From Bdellovibrionales bacterium (lineage in GTDB: Bacteria > Bdellovibrionota > Bdellovibrionia > Bdellovibrionales > JAKFYE01): a stretch of DNA of 64,000 nucleotides. The translations under genes and the position numbers were made by a program. The DNA is taken from assembly GCA_021731045.1 (NCBI GenBank), contig JAKFYE010000002.1:38041-102040 (forward strand), read 5' to 3'. Under the pieces are notes generated by a model. The model saw only the letters and a program-made list of their open reading frames with translations. It searched no databases and was not told the DNA's origin. Shown here in pieces: positions 8,942 through 18,298 of the stretch (within the stretch, counting starts at the first letter, position 1; each line of letters starts with the position of its first letter).

Positions 8942-9844
8942 TTATTGAACTGGAGACATCATACCCACATTTTCGGGCGTACCAACGGCCTTTCTTACGG
9001 CGATGGCCATCTTCATTAGATTTTCAAAATTTGAAAGCGCAAGTTGAGAGGCTGCATCGCACTTAGCCGACATCGGATCAGGATGAGTCTCTAAGAAGAG
9101 CGCATCGGCGCCTGCCGCGACGGCCGCGAGAGTTAGGTGTGGTACAAAACGTGGCTCACCACCGGCAGGATCAGCACTTGAAATTCCGTATAAACGAACG
9201 ACGTGAGTCGCATCAAAAACAACCGGAGCTCCCAGCTGTTGCATGACCGGAATCGAACGCATATCCGCGACGAGGCGATTGTAACCAAAACACGCGCCGC
9301 GCTCGGTAAGCAAAACATTTTTATTTCCAACTGATGACAACTTACTGACAGCGCTATCCATGTTTTCAGGAGCTAAGAACTGTCCTTTTTTTACGTTCAC
9401 AGTTTTGCCCGTTTGTCCGCACGCGAGTACGAGTGATGTTTGTTGGCACATGTACGCAGGAATTTGCAACACATCTAAGTACTCGGCAGCTTTGTTTACA
9501 TCTTCCGTACGATGAATATCGCTTAGTACAGGAATCCCAAACTCTTTACGAACTTTTGCTAAAATTTTAAGTCCTTCTTCGGCCATAGGACCACGCCAAT
9601 TTTTTTCGCTTCCACGATTGTCTTTTTCGTACGAGCTTTTAAAAATTAAACCTACACCTAATCGTTGCGTAATTTCTGTTAACGCGCGCGCCGTTCGCAT
9701 AATAAGATCTTCGCTATCGATTACACACGGACCCGCAATGACTGAAAGTCCTTCGCCCGAGCCAATACGAATCTCACCACGTGCTGTTTTAATAACGCAT
9801 TTTCTTTGCGGAAGTTCGACCGTTTCAATTCTTTTCTTTTCCAT
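8942..9844 (-). CDS. kdsA: KDO-8-phosphate synthase
   Basis: Condenses phosphoenolpyruvate with arabinose 5-phosphate to KDO-8-phosphate, the first committed step of the LPS inner-core sugar. The 300-residue product is an aldolase-type TIM barrel. It carries the family motifs IAGPC (C40), FKSSYEKDNRGS, SDIH, ERGACFGYN, FDATH, and ETHPDP near the end. The cysteine in GPC is the mark of the metal-dependent KDO8P synthases; the E. coli-type metal-independent enzymes have asparagine there. The N-terminus carries about 20 extra residues compared with short forms. It is followed directly by the LPS permease gene. Confidence 0.94.
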   Translation of the reverse strand: MEKKRIETVELPQRKCVIKTARGEIRIGSGEGLSVIAGPCVIDSEDLIMRTARALTEITQRLGVGLIFKSSYEKDNRGSEKNWRGPMAEEGLKILAKVRKEFGIPVLSDIHRTEDVNKAAEYLDVLQIPAYMCQQTSLVLACGQTGKTVNVKKGQFLAPENMDSAVSKLSSVGNKNVLLTERGACFGYNRLVADMRSIPVMQQLGAPVVFDATHVVRLYGISSADPAGGEPRFVPHLTLAAVAAGADALFLETHPDPMSAKCDAASQLALSNFENLMKMAIAVRKAVGTPENVGMMSPVQ

Positions 9845-9870
9845 GAATTCTCCTGCCCAGGCTTTTCGCC

Positions 9871-10734
9871 TTACTTTAATAGCCGATAATTTTTGTATTC
9901 GCCTATACGAAACTTAAAGACTCGTTCAAAAACATCACTGGCGAAATAATTTAAATTCGTGAGGTTCCAATCATTTAAACTCATTTTATGTGAGAACGTC
10001 CAACCTTGTTTGATAATTCGCGTGGCCATAACTTGAGGATGTGCACCTTTGAATTTCCTCAAGCCGTATGATTTTTTAAATTCAAAGTTTTTATTCTCTT
10101 CATCCTTCTTAGTGCCATGCCACCAACGATCCAAAAGTTTTTTCTTCGTGCGCATGTTTTCTGGAGGTTTGACCCATCCATAGTGGAATACCCGAGCACC
10201 GGAATCGCGCACGTACGCTTTTTGAGCGTTCACGCGAAAACCTTGCGCGTCACCTACACTCTGAATGCCCGTATGCTTTTTTATAGCACGTATTTCAGAA
10301 CGATACCAATTTCTAGATGTCGCGATCACTTCGTAACTGCCGTAAAAATGAAGATATTTAAAAAGCAAACCCTGAACCTGTTTGTCGTTCTCATATTTGA
10401 TTAAATTTTGGCGCAAGCTATTTAAATCTGCTTCATGAAGGACTTCATCGCCTTGCAAATACACACACCAGTCATTGGCGCAATGCGCTAGCGCCTCGTT
10501 GGTTTTTTCGCTCAAAATAAGGCCACCTTGGGTCTTATTCGTGTCCCAATAAGAATCAAAGATTTTTATTTTAGAATCACCGATAGACGCGATTAACTCA
10601 CGCGTCCCGTCCTCGGATTGTCCTACGCCCACGATCATTTCGTCTACAAGTGGTAATAAACTCTTGATGGACTCTACCACAGGGTAATCCATAATTACGG
10701 CGTTTCTTATGATGGTAAAACCGCTTACTTTCAC
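9871..10734 (-). CDS. Glycosyltransferase, family 2-like
   Basis: A 287-residue cytoplasmic protein. The N-terminus (GFTIIRNAVIMDYPVVESI) and the acidic YLQGDEVLHEAD segment near residue 95 match GT-A fold, family 2-type glycosyltransferases, where the acidic residues bind the metal and nucleotide sugar. The C-terminal part is basic and aromatic. It lies 26 bases upstream of kdsA on the same strand, so it probably adds a sugar to LPS core or another surface glycan. The substrate cannot be told. Confidence 0.78.
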   Translation of the reverse strand: MKVSGFTIIRNAVIMDYPVVESIKSLLPLVDEMIVGVGQSEDGTRELIASIGDSKIKIFDSYWDTNKTQGGLILSEKTNEALAHCANDWCVYLQGDEVLHEADLNSLRQNLIKYENDKQVQGLLFKYLHFYGSYEVIATSRNWYRSEIRAIKKHTGIQSVGDAQGFRVNAQKAYVRDSGARVFHYGWVKPPENMRTKKKLLDRWWHGTKKDEENKNFEFKKSYGLRKFKGAHPQVMATRIIKQGWTFSHKMSLNDWNLTNLNYFASDVFERVFKFRIGEYKNYRLLK

Positions 10735-10827
10735 TCACAAAACAGATACCTCTAGACCCAGGTCGAGTCAAAAAGAATGGCGAAATGCGACTGGCGTAAA
10801 CGAAAAGATTTTTAGTATTATATAAGA

Positions 10828-11505
10828 ATGAAGAAGATCATGTTTGTGATCGAAGATTACAATGAAATGTTATTCGTCGAGACGGTTCTTAAGAAAATCG
10901 GGTTTGATTGTCTAGGTGTGCAAAATGACATGGGCATTGGAGACAAAGTCTTAAGTTTTTCACCCGCCATGATTCTCGTGGATGGATACGGAAGAAAAAT
11001 TAATGGCCTTCAACTTTCGCAAAAGCTGAATCGTCCAAAAGGCGAACCCAAAATTGTATTGATTATGACTCCCCCAGAAACTGTCAGCGATCAGCTTCTA
11101 GCAAAACATAAAATCAGCGGACTCATCAATCGTCCCATTCATCCGGTTCAACTTATTGAAGAGTTAGCAAGAGTCTTAGAGCTCGACATTAAAGTACTTC
11201 GTGCGAAATTAGATCGACTCGGTCTTTTTCAAGATGGCCTTAAAGAAAAACTACAAATTGTAAAAGAAAGAAACAAAAAAGGAGCCGAAGAAGCGGCACC
11301 GGTCGACAATAAACTAAATATAGAAGATCGTATTAAAAGTTATCAAAAACATTTAGATGAACTTCCCCCTCCTGAGGTTGATGGAGTCGCCCATAACAAA
11401 GTGGTCGATCAAGTTCGAGATTTTCGAGCACGTGAAAACGATCCTGAGCTCCGTCAAATAGACGAAGAACGTTCAGAATTTGTAAAAGCTTTATTTAAAA
11501 GATAA
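10828..11505 (+). CDS. Receiver-domain protein with degenerate lysine
   Basis: A 225-residue protein. Residues 1-120 form a CheY-like receiver with acidic pair E9/D10, candidate phospho-acceptor D52 (ILVDGYG) and T81 (IMTPP). The usually invariant lysine is replaced by arginine (INRPIHP), which often accompanies weak or absent phosphotransfer. The remaining 100 residues are highly charged and probably helical, with no output domain I recognise. It is transcribed alone, divergent from the glycosyltransferase gene, with an AT-rich TATTATATAA stretch just upstream of the ATG. It could be a scaffold or a stand-alone pseudo-receiver. Confidence 0.75.
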   Translation: MKKIMFVIEDYNEMLFVETVLKKIGFDCLGVQNDMGIGDKVLSFSPAMILVDGYGRKINGLQLSQKLNRPKGEPKIVLIMTPPETVSDQLLAKHKISGLINRPIHPVQLIEELARVLELDIKVLRAKLDRLGLFQDGLKEKLQIVKERNKKGAEEAAPVDNKLNIEDRIKSYQKHLDELPPPEVDGVAHNKVVDQVRDFRARENDPELRQIDEERSEFVKALFKR

Positions 11506-11572
11506 TTATCTAACCGCATTTACTTACGACCACCTAAAAGTATTTACTAAAATTTAAACATTAAGCTCTTGC

Positions 11573-12481
11573 TTACTCAAGATTTAGCTTACGCTGAACC
11601 CCTAAGCTTTTAATTTCGCCTGCGAGTTCGAGCTCTATAAGTGTCGCAAGGTCATCCGCATTGCGAATCATTTGTGCTCCATCAAAGAGCAATTGATTCG
11701 TTCCTAAAGCTTTAGGCTCCAAAGGATGCCAAGGTACGGCGGCCACAGGCTTACCCGATTGTAAAGCGTAACGCGCTGTTAGCAATGAACCACTTTTTAT
11801 TTTAGCTTGAACTACAAGAAGCAAACGGCCCAAAGAGGCAATCAAACGATTGCGTTCGTGAAAATGATGTTTTTGAATGACCGCACTTGGCAAATATTCA
11901 CTCATCACAGCTCCTCCACAAGCCACTATGTCAGGAATGTAAGAAGAAAAATCTTTAGGATAAATATATTTTAATCCTGTTGGTAAAAAGGCAATGGTCT
12001 TTTGTTGATTTTGAATGCAAATCCGATGTGCAACTTGATCGATTCCACGTGCAGCTCCACTAATCAAACCAAAACCAGATTTTAACAGCGACGCTAATTC
12101 GTTCTCCATCCATTCGACTGCGTCGTAAGTTGGCTCTCGACTCCCAACTATTGAAATAAAATTATGAGTATTCCAATCGGCCGCGCCCATGTAACTTAAA
12201 AAAATTGGAGGCCATGGAAGATGCAAAAACTCGTCTGGATAGTAAACATCGCCCGGATACGTGACTTTCCAACCTTTTTTATGCAAATACTCCAATTCGT
12301 CTTCAAGATAATCCAAAGTTCTCTGAATATCGACCCGATCAAGAGCTGCTAACCGAGGATGAAATAAAAAGTGTTCGCGAACGTCTTTTAAGTCGCGTAA
12401 ATGTGTTTGTGATTCAATAAACTCAAAATCAACTGGCCATTTATAATGACGATAGATCGCAGATAAAAAATAATTTTTCAT
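11573..12481 (-). CDS. dprA: DNA processing protein DprA/Smf
   Basis: Loads RecA on incoming single-stranded DNA during natural transformation. The Rossmann-type DprA core is clear: SIVGSREPT, ISGAARGIDQVAHR, a FLPTGLKYIYP segment, and FHERNRLIASL followed by VVQAKIKSGSLLTARYA and the GTNQLLFDGA end. The N-terminal about 85 residues are helical, as in many DprA proteins. A TTG start at 12511 is possible, but the ATG at 12481 has an AGG upstream and is preferred, giving 302 residues. It lies about 2.9 kb from the split comEC genes, which fits a transformation apparatus, though the two loci are not co-transcribed. Confidence 0.9.
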   Translation of the reverse strand: MKNYFLSAIYRHYKWPVDFEFIESQTHLRDLKDVREHFLFHPRLAALDRVDIQRTLDYLEDELEYLHKKGWKVTYPGDVYYPDEFLHLPWPPIFLSYMGAADWNTHNFISIVGSREPTYDAVEWMENELASLLKSGFGLISGAARGIDQVAHRICIQNQQKTIAFLPTGLKYIYPKDFSSYIPDIVACGGAVMSEYLPSAVIQKHHFHERNRLIASLGRLLLVVQAKIKSGSLLTARYALQSGKPVAAVPWHPLEPKALGTNQLLFDGAQMIRNADDLATLIELELAGEIKSLGVQRKLNLE

Positions 12482-12566
12482 AGTGCCTGACACGGTTGCA
12501 ATCTGCGCCAAAACACGAAACGATATTGAATTCTTTTTTAATTAATAAAATCCGATGACCGATTTT

Positions 12567-14381
12567 CTATTCGGCCTCAAGTTCATCTTCAGTCACATCA
12601 GATGTTTCACCAGAAACATCATTCGACAACTCATCAGAGGTTGCGCCGCTGTCTATAGAATCCTCGCCAGAATCGTAATAGATAAGTTCTCGGGAATTAC
12701 CATCAGATGCCAACAAGCCAACGTTGTCGCCCGGCACAATTTCATCTGAAGATTGAAGTACAATTGCGGTTGCAAAGCTTGGCGTGACTTTAGCAATTTT
12801 AATTGAACCAATTTTTTTGGCATTCATTGTCACTAAGCTCTTCGAATTTCTAGCTTTATCATTCCGTATAACCGCCATCACATCGCCAACCGAAATTCCG
12901 GCATTCGCACCCACATCCAAATAAAGGACTGAGCTATCCGCCATTAGTTTTTGCTTAGGATCATAAACACCACCAATAACTTCACCGTGCGTGCTATTTT
13001 CTTTACCATCCTTACTAAATGAAACTTTAGGAATGGCTTCACGAGTGAGCTTAGCCCCTACCGACACTTGTCCGATCGAAGACATAACGATAGCTTTGTA
13101 AAGCGGCTCGACATCACTTGCTTGTTCCGTGATTTTTATGGTTCCCAGATACTCAATTTGATGGCCTTCATTTTTTTTAAAATCAGATTTTTTTCCAATT
13201 CCAATGACTGTGTAGACTTCTCCAACTTGAGCATTGGGTACTTTTGCATACACGTATTGATATGTAGAAGCCGTTTTCGCGTCCGTTTGCTCCATACTCA
13301 TAATTTCGCCGTCAGAGTCTGGAACATACTCTGATAAATATCCCGTCAACGGAACAACTGGGGTACTAATTTGAGCTTTCTGTTTTGAAATAGAAAAACC
13401 TTCTTTATCATACGCGTCTTCATCTAAAGAAATGATGAACGGCAAACTCGGAGGAAGGTTCTTTAATACCGGACGTGATTTAGGACCAGGTGGAATTTCG
13501 GGAACTTCTTCCGCTAGGACTGGAGGAGCCGCTCCAATTTGGGCAACCGTCTGTTCAGAAGGCGGTTCAGTCTCACCATCGGTGACATTGATTCGTGGGG
13601 CTTGTTCAAGAGTGCCCGGCGTGAAACGAATGACTTTTCCCGGACTGATATTATGGGGATTCGTAATGTCTTCGTTGAGCTGCCAAATTTTTGGCCAAAA
13701 GTAGCCCGTACCAAAGAATGTAACGCTAATGTCCCAAAGCGTATCGCCGTTTTGTACGGTGTAGTTCTCCGTCGCACGCTCACCCGCGCCTTGAACTTTC
13801 TGCAACCACTCATCATCAGAGGTTTTCTCTCTCATAAATTTTTCATAAATACGATTCAAGCGCGCCTCAAGTCTCGCATTAGGCTCGTCTTCTAATTGTG
13901 GCACCATTGATTGTTCGGCCACTTGCTCTTGCGGAGCAGGAGCTTCTTCGGCTACGTTTTCTTCTGTCGGAGGTGGAGTTGGACTCTCCTCTGGTGGAGG
14001 AACGCTCTCAGCTTGTTCCTGAGGTGTAGTGAGAGGAGGAGGTGGTTCTGGTTGTGTTACTTTTTGTTCAGGCTCTTCGATTTCTAATTCTTTATTTAAA
14101 TCAACCGTCTCTGAGCCTGACTTCGGACTTTCCATTTCTTCTAATTCTTTATCAAAAGTATCGAGCTCACTTTGAGTTGTGGCATCATCTTTTTTAGGCT
14201 CGGCATTAAGGTCAAACTCTTCGCCATCTTTGACCGAGTTATCGCTACCAAACTCTTCTTTTTCAACTTGATCAAGTTCAGAAAAATCCAAATCATCTTG
14301 GTTCTGAGCAAATACACTTTGCTGATTGACTAAAATCAAAAGCAGCGCAAGGGCCAGCGCACGAGAGCCTGTGATCTTCAC
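12567..14381 (-). CDS. Secreted LysM-domain protein
   Basis: A 604-residue exported protein. A signal peptide ends near VFAQ (residue 26). Residues 27-170 are a disordered acidic and then proline/glutamate-rich region. A short helical segment leads into one LysM peptidoglycan-binding domain at about 207-255 (YTVQNGDTLWDIS, PGKVIRF). The C-terminal 330 residues are beta-rich with FlgT-like or barrel-sandwich character (repeated GE/GDV turns), and the tail is again acidic and Ser/Asp/Glu rich. The gene overlaps the upstream lipoprotein gene by 4 bases, so the pair is probably co-translated. Likely role: an envelope protein bound to peptidoglycan; no enzyme motif is visible. Confidence 0.82.
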   Translation of the reverse strand: MKITGSRALALALLLILVNQQSVFAQNQDDLDFSELDQVEKEEFGSDNSVKDGEEFDLNAEPKKDDATTQSELDTFDKELEEMESPKSGSETVDLNKELEIEEPEQKVTQPEPPPPLTTPQEQAESVPPPEESPTPPPTEENVAEEAPAPQEQVAEQSMVPQLEDEPNARLEARLNRIYEKFMREKTSDDEWLQKVQGAGERATENYTVQNGDTLWDISVTFFGTGYFWPKIWQLNEDITNPHNISPGKVIRFTPGTLEQAPRINVTDGETEPPSEQTVAQIGAAPPVLAEEVPEIPPGPKSRPVLKNLPPSLPFIISLDEDAYDKEGFSISKQKAQISTPVVPLTGYLSEYVPDSDGEIMSMEQTDAKTASTYQYVYAKVPNAQVGEVYTVIGIGKKSDFKKNEGHQIEYLGTIKITEQASDVEPLYKAIVMSSIGQVSVGAKLTREAIPKVSFSKDGKENSTHGEVIGGVYDPKQKLMADSSVLYLDVGANAGISVGDVMAVIRNDKARNSKSLVTMNAKKIGSIKIAKVTPSFATAIVLQSSDEIVPGDNVGLLASDGNSRELIYYDSGEDSIDSGATSDELSNDVSGETSDVTEDELEAE

Positions 14382-15052
14382 TTCACAGTCCTTTTCGAAG
14401 ACGTCGCTTTACTAATTTTAGGCATTACAATACTTGCAGATTTTTTTTCGGTGATTTGCAAAGCGGCTTGGCGTGCCTCTGTACTACCGGGATATTGTTT
14501 AACGATACGTTTATAAATTTCATTCGATTGTTCGGCTAAATTGAGACGTGAGTAAATAGTCGCCTTCATTAATTCAGCAGAAACAACTTTATTCGAATGA
14601 GGATAGCTTTTTACGATACGGTCAAGCGTCTGCAAGCTCTCGCCTAAAGCTCCATTATTATAGAGTAACGATGCCTGTAAGAAGAGGGAGTTATCTGCAT
14701 GCACACTTTTAGGAAACGTTTTTAGTAGCATGCTATTCAGTCTTTTTAACTTTTCAATATCGCGAATCCAATAGGCCTCTAGCGCCGCAGTATAAAGAGA
14801 GTGTTCACTGCTGGTTTCTTTGGGACTTAGGACCACTGTTGAAGTCTCAGCCGCCTTAGGTTTTTTAAGTGCCGTCTTTAATACTGTGTTTTGAGTTGCA
14901 AGATCTCGAACTTCTTTTTCTAGTTTACTGACATGCTCTATATATTTAGAGTTCGTCGCAGGCTTCTTTTTACCAAAATTAGCACAGCCTAAAGTAGAAA
15001 GAAGAATGGCAATCGCAATCGGAAATGTGAGTTTAAAAACTTTTTCTGACAT
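14378..15052 (-). CDS. TPR lipoprotein
   Basis: A 224-residue lipoprotein. The ATG at 15052 has AAGGA upstream and begins a lipoprotein signal peptide with the lipobox LSTLGC; the frame is open to 15130 but that extension would bury the signal. After the acylated cysteine comes a coiled coil (about 35-65) and then TPR-like repeats (about 90-200) of the YbgF/CpoB or BamD type (SLFLQASLLYNNG, PGSTEARQAAL). It overlaps the LysM gene by 4 bases. Inference: an outer-membrane lipoprotein working with the LysM protein on the cell wall. CpoB is the nearest analogue, but there is no tol-pal cluster here. Confidence 0.8.
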   Translation of the reverse strand: MSEKVFKLTFPIAIAILLSTLGCANFGKKKPATNSKYIEHVSKLEKEVRDLATQNTVLKTALKKPKAAETSTVVLSPKETSSEHSLYTAALEAYWIRDIEKLKRLNSMLLKTFPKSVHADNSLFLQASLLYNNGALGESLQTLDRIVKSYPHSNKVVSAELMKATIYSRLNLAEQSNEIYKRIVKQYPGSTEARQAALQITEKKSASIVMPKISKATSSKRTVK

Positions 15053-15433
15053 GAAGATCACATCCTTGTTACCTTCTGCGTTAATAATATTACCTAAAGA
15101 TAGGGTATCTAAACATACGGGATCGAGCAAGATATCTGGGCAATTAAATTCAGATTTAATTTAGCAAAAACAGTGAGTTCCTCCACATATCCACAATATA
15201 TGTGGAACTTGTCAGGAACTGGACCTTAGAAAGTTGAGTTGACAAGGGTTTCAGCGGATTGCTCGCTTTTTAATCAGGATTTAATTTATTGAAATTACTT
15301 AACAAAGTACTGTTTTACTCAGTTTTACTTTTAGTTTTTTCGGTATTCTTAAATCCGGTATAGGGAATATGTCGACTTCTTGCCTGCTTAATGTGCATTT
15401 TAAATAGGATTTCTGTTTGCATAAGGTCAAAAC
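15053..15433. other. Divergent intergenic region with an inverted repeat
   Basis: About 380 bases separate the minus-strand lipoprotein gene and the plus-strand comEC gene, so both promoters should lie here. A 9-bp inverted repeat, TCCACATAT/ATATGTGGA with a 7-nt spacer, lies at 15182-15206 and could be an operator. The rest is AT-rich; a TTGACA hexamer occurs at 15238-15243 but no good -10 element is placed. No open frame with a ribosome site was seen. Confidence 0.35.
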
Positions 15434-16327
15434 ATGAAATCAGTTTCATTATGTTTTATTAGCTTCTTAATCCTTTTCAACGTAGGGCTGCCCAATAATC
15501 TTGCAAATTTAAGTGTCTTTTTAAGAAATCGGTGTGAGAAATCTCTACCCACCACTTTATATCACGATTTAAATTCGGCTCTTATTTGTGGAACCCATCT
15601 TGAAAACCCACATACTAAAGGGATTTTTCAATCTACAGGACTAATTCACTTAATTGTAGTCTCCGGAAGCCACCTGCTATTTCTTCAATCCATGATTGCT
15701 ATTTTTTTAAGCAAACTGTTTAAGCAGCAACCTCCATTTGTGCTTGTAGCCGGGATTTTATTCTTTTTTACAATAATGACGGGGCTTCAAGCACCATGCG
15801 TACGCGCACTTATTCAACTTCTACTTACAAGACTGAGTACAAATCGAAAACTTTTTTGGCGTCCTTGGCAGGTAGCTTTGTTTTCAGGCATTATTTGCCT
15901 CGCGCTATTTCCAGAATGGCTAAGTTCTTTATCTCTATTAATGAGCTGGGCATGCGCTTTGGCGCTCTCATTAACTGAATTCTCAAATTCAAAATTAAAA
16001 CAACATACCCTCATTTACTTTGTACTTTTGCCTATCATATCATCATTAGCGATTCCTCATCCCCTTACCATTTTCATTAACTTTGTTTTTGTTCCCGTCT
16101 TTGGAGTTCTCGTATTTCCAATGTCTTTGCTTGTGCTGTTTTTGCCATTTCTTGCATTTATGACCGACAGACTGTGGGAGTTTTTGATTGAGGTTTTAAG
16201 TCGGCTCGAAAGTTTTACTCCTAGCCTCGGGACTTTTAAGATTTTCATTTTCTATCAATGGCTATTTCTTTTGCTCTCGCACCTCTTCGTTCATATATAT
16301 TTTGTTAGAAGATCCCAACGTGTCTAA
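15434..16327 (+). CDS. ComEC membrane channel part (split ComEC)
   Basis: A 297-residue membrane protein matching the Competence domain of ComEC/Rec2, the inner-membrane channel for single-stranded DNA uptake. Signatures are the FQSTGLIHLIVVSGSHLLFL segment (in ComEC usually SGLSHLLAISGLH) and the TGLQAPCVRALIQLLL helix. About seven membrane helices follow. The N-terminal OB-like DUF4131 domain is reduced to a short stretch, and the C-terminal metallo-beta-lactamase domain is missing from this frame. That domain is encoded by the next gene, whose GTG start overlaps this stop by 8 bases. So comEC function is split over two coupled genes rather than one long gene. Confidence 0.82.
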   Translation: MKSVSLCFISFLILFNVGLPNNLANLSVFLRNRCEKSLPTTLYHDLNSALICGTHLENPHTKGIFQSTGLIHLIVVSGSHLLFLQSMIAIFLSKLFKQQPPFVLVAGILFFFTIMTGLQAPCVRALIQLLLTRLSTNRKLFWRPWQVALFSGIICLALFPEWLSSLSLLMSWACALALSLTEFSNSKLKQHTLIYFVLLPIISSLAIPHPLTIFINFVFVPVFGVLVFPMSLLVLFLPFLAFMTDRLWEFLIEVLSRLESFTPSLGTFKIFIFYQWLFLLLSHLFVHIYFVRRSQRV

Positions 16328-17054
16328 ATTTTTATTTTTTATTATTTTTATTTTAAGCCCAACGTTGAATGAAGGTCGGCTAAATCGTTTTGTTGTATGG
16401 AACGTAGGACAAGGACTCACGACGACTTTGGTGACTTCGAGTGCCTGCTTACATTTTGACATGGGTGGAGAAATCTCTCCGCTGATAAACATTTATACTG
16501 TTTGTCGTCACTTAAAAAATCGTGTGTATTTTAGTCATTGGGATTGGGATCATATTGGATTTTCAAAAATGGCGTTTCAAAAACTCCCATCGCTTTGCGT
16601 GGCGAAATTACCCGGTGGTCTGCCCAGTCGATCTAAAGAGGCTTTAATGTCACGATTTCCACTCTGTACGGGCGCAGATCTTAACTTAATCCAGGAGCTG
16701 ACAAATCCAAAACTTTTGGCAACCGCCAAGAACTCAAATAATGCGAGTCGGGTATTGACCGCTTTTAGTAAAATTATTCTTCCAGGAGATTCCACAAACT
16801 CTCAAGAAAAAATATGGAGTGCGCGATTGCCCCTTTATATGACATCCGCAGTTTTAGTTTTAGGTCATCACGGGAGCAAAACGAGTACATCTGAAACTTT
16901 ATTGAATCGTCTTCATCATGTGCGCATGGCCATCGCAAGTGCGCGAAAAAACCGGTACGGACATCCTCATCAAGAAACTTTATTACGTCTGAAACTTCAC
17001 AAGGTCCCGACCCTTTCAACTGAAAACTGGGGATCAATTTCATTAGAGTTATAA
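16320..17054 (+). CDS. ComEC metallo-beta-lactamase part (split ComEC)
   Basis: A 244-residue protein equal to the C-terminal nuclease-like domain of ComEC. It has a short hydrophobic N-terminus and then VVWNVGQG (FxxVGQGxx in ComEC). The metal-binding motif HWDWDHIG follows near residue 75, then ILPGDS, and then VLVLGHHGSKTSTSE. A TTG at 16302 is in frame, but the GTG at 16320 is preferred because it lies inside the stop region of the channel gene. The metal ligands appear intact, so it could be an active nuclease. A strong terminator follows. Confidence 0.82.
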   Translation: MSKFLFFIIFILSPTLNEGRLNRFVVWNVGQGLTTTLVTSSACLHFDMGGEISPLINIYTVCRHLKNRVYFSHWDWDHIGFSKMAFQKLPSLCVAKLPGGLPSRSKEALMSRFPLCTGADLNLIQELTNPKLLATAKNSNNASRVLTAFSKIILPGDSTNSQEKIWSARLPLYMTSAVLVLGHHGSKTSTSETLLNRLHHVRMAIASARKNRYGHPHQETLLRLKLHKVPTLSTENWGSISLEL

Positions 17055-17055
17055 T

Positions 17056-17087
17056 AAAAAGGGGGGACGACAACGTCCCCCCTTTTT
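17056..17087. terminator. Strong bidirectional intrinsic terminator
   Basis: A perfect 14-bp stem (AAAAAGGGGGGACG / CGTCCCCCCTTTTT) with a 4-nt loop lies between the convergent comEC-type gene and ald. A and T runs on both sides make it functional in both directions. Confidence 0.95.
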
Positions 17088-17106
17088 ATTTAAATTTTAG
17101 ATAGAT

Positions 17107-18216
17107 TTAAGACAAACGGAAAGGTTTGTATTCCATTCCGAGATCACGCGCGACGGGCTCGTAGCAAACGTATCCGCCGTACACGTTCAAACCTTTTAGC
17201 AATGCTGGGTAACGACTTACGGCTTCTTCTACTCCGAGAGCTGCCAAAATTGAAGCATACTTAAAGGTCACATTCGTTAAGGCGTAAGTTGAAGTTCTCG
17301 AAACCACACCCGGCATATTTGGTACGCAATAATGAATCACGCCATCAATTTCATATACTGGATTCACGTGTGAAGTTGGGCGGCAAGTTTCAATACAACC
17401 CCCTTGATCCACCGCTACGTCCACAACAACGGAACCTTTAGACATCGTCGAAATCATTGAACGGGTGACCAAACATGGAGCTTTTGCACCTGTAACTAAG
17501 ACACCACCAATCAAAAGGTCCGACTTGGCGACGCATTCCTCGATATTTTTGACGTTAGAATAAAGAGTTGAAACACGCCCTTGAAAAATATCATCCAAAT
17601 ATTCTAGTCGTGACGTATTCACATCGAGAATCGTAACTTCGGCCCCTAGACCAATCGCCATCTTTGCTGCATTTGTTCCAACGACACCGCCGCCAATAAT
17701 CGTGACTTTAGCGCGATGAACTCCAGTTACGCCTCCAAGCAAAATGCCTTTTCCACCATTATTTTTTTGTAAGTAAAATGCACCGACTTGGGTTGCCATT
17801 CTACCCGCAACCTCACTCATCGGGACTAACAAAGGCAAAGAACGATCTGGATTTTCTATGGTTTCGTAGCCAATTGCTTTAACTTTACGTTCACACAAAA
17901 CTTTTGTGAGTTTTGGTTCTGCCGCTAAATGAAGGTATGTGTATAAAATTTGATTAGAACGTAAAAGTTCATATTCGTCTGGCAATGGTTCTTTTACTTT
18001 TACAATCATATCGGCGCGATCATAAACCTCTTTTTTAGTTTCTATGACTTTAGCTCCGACCGATGTGTATGTATCGTTAGAAATGCCGCTGCCTAGTCCG
18101 GCATCTTTCTCGACCAAAACGGTGTGTCCTTCTAGGACGAGTTGACGAACCCCGCTTTCTGTCATCCCGACACGGTTCTCACTGATCTTAATTTCCTTTG
18201 GCACACCGATTATCAT
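17107..18216 (-). CDS. ald: Alanine dehydrogenase
   Basis: NAD-dependent interconversion of L-alanine with pyruvate and ammonia. The 369 residues are full length. The N-terminus MIIGVPKEIK and the VEKDAGLGSGISN segment are typical, with YLHLAA following. The catalytic region AIGYETIE and the MSEVAGRMA motif follow. The Rossmann NAD-binding GGGVVGTNAA with a downstream aspartate (LDVN) and DQGGCIETCRPTSH come next, and a conserved end NVYGGYVC closes the protein. A GGAG-type site precedes the ATG. It stands alone between terminators, likely serving amino-acid catabolism or redox balance. Confidence 0.95.
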   Translation of the reverse strand: MIIGVPKEIKISENRVGMTESGVRQLVLEGHTVLVEKDAGLGSGISNDTYTSVGAKVIETKKEVYDRADMIVKVKEPLPDEYELLRSNQILYTYLHLAAEPKLTKVLCERKVKAIGYETIENPDRSLPLLVPMSEVAGRMATQVGAFYLQKNNGGKGILLGGVTGVHRAKVTIIGGGVVGTNAAKMAIGLGAEVTILDVNTSRLEYLDDIFQGRVSTLYSNVKNIEECVAKSDLLIGGVLVTGAKAPCLVTRSMISTMSKGSVVVDVAVDQGGCIETCRPTSHVNPVYEIDGVIHYCVPNMPGVVSRTSTYALTNVTFKYASILAALGVEEAVSRYPALLKGLNVYGGYVCYEPVARDLGMEYKPFRLS

Positions 18217-18298
18217 TTGGAAGTCTCCTCTTTTTTTGGAATACTAATTAAGTTTTAAGATGAAGTTTTGTTCTATCCCAGCGGTAGTAGGGCGTCAA

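Noticed and set aside
13514..13895. Overlapping ORFs inside the LysM gene
   Set aside because: They occur in the proline-rich coding region, lack ribosome sites and have low-complexity composition.
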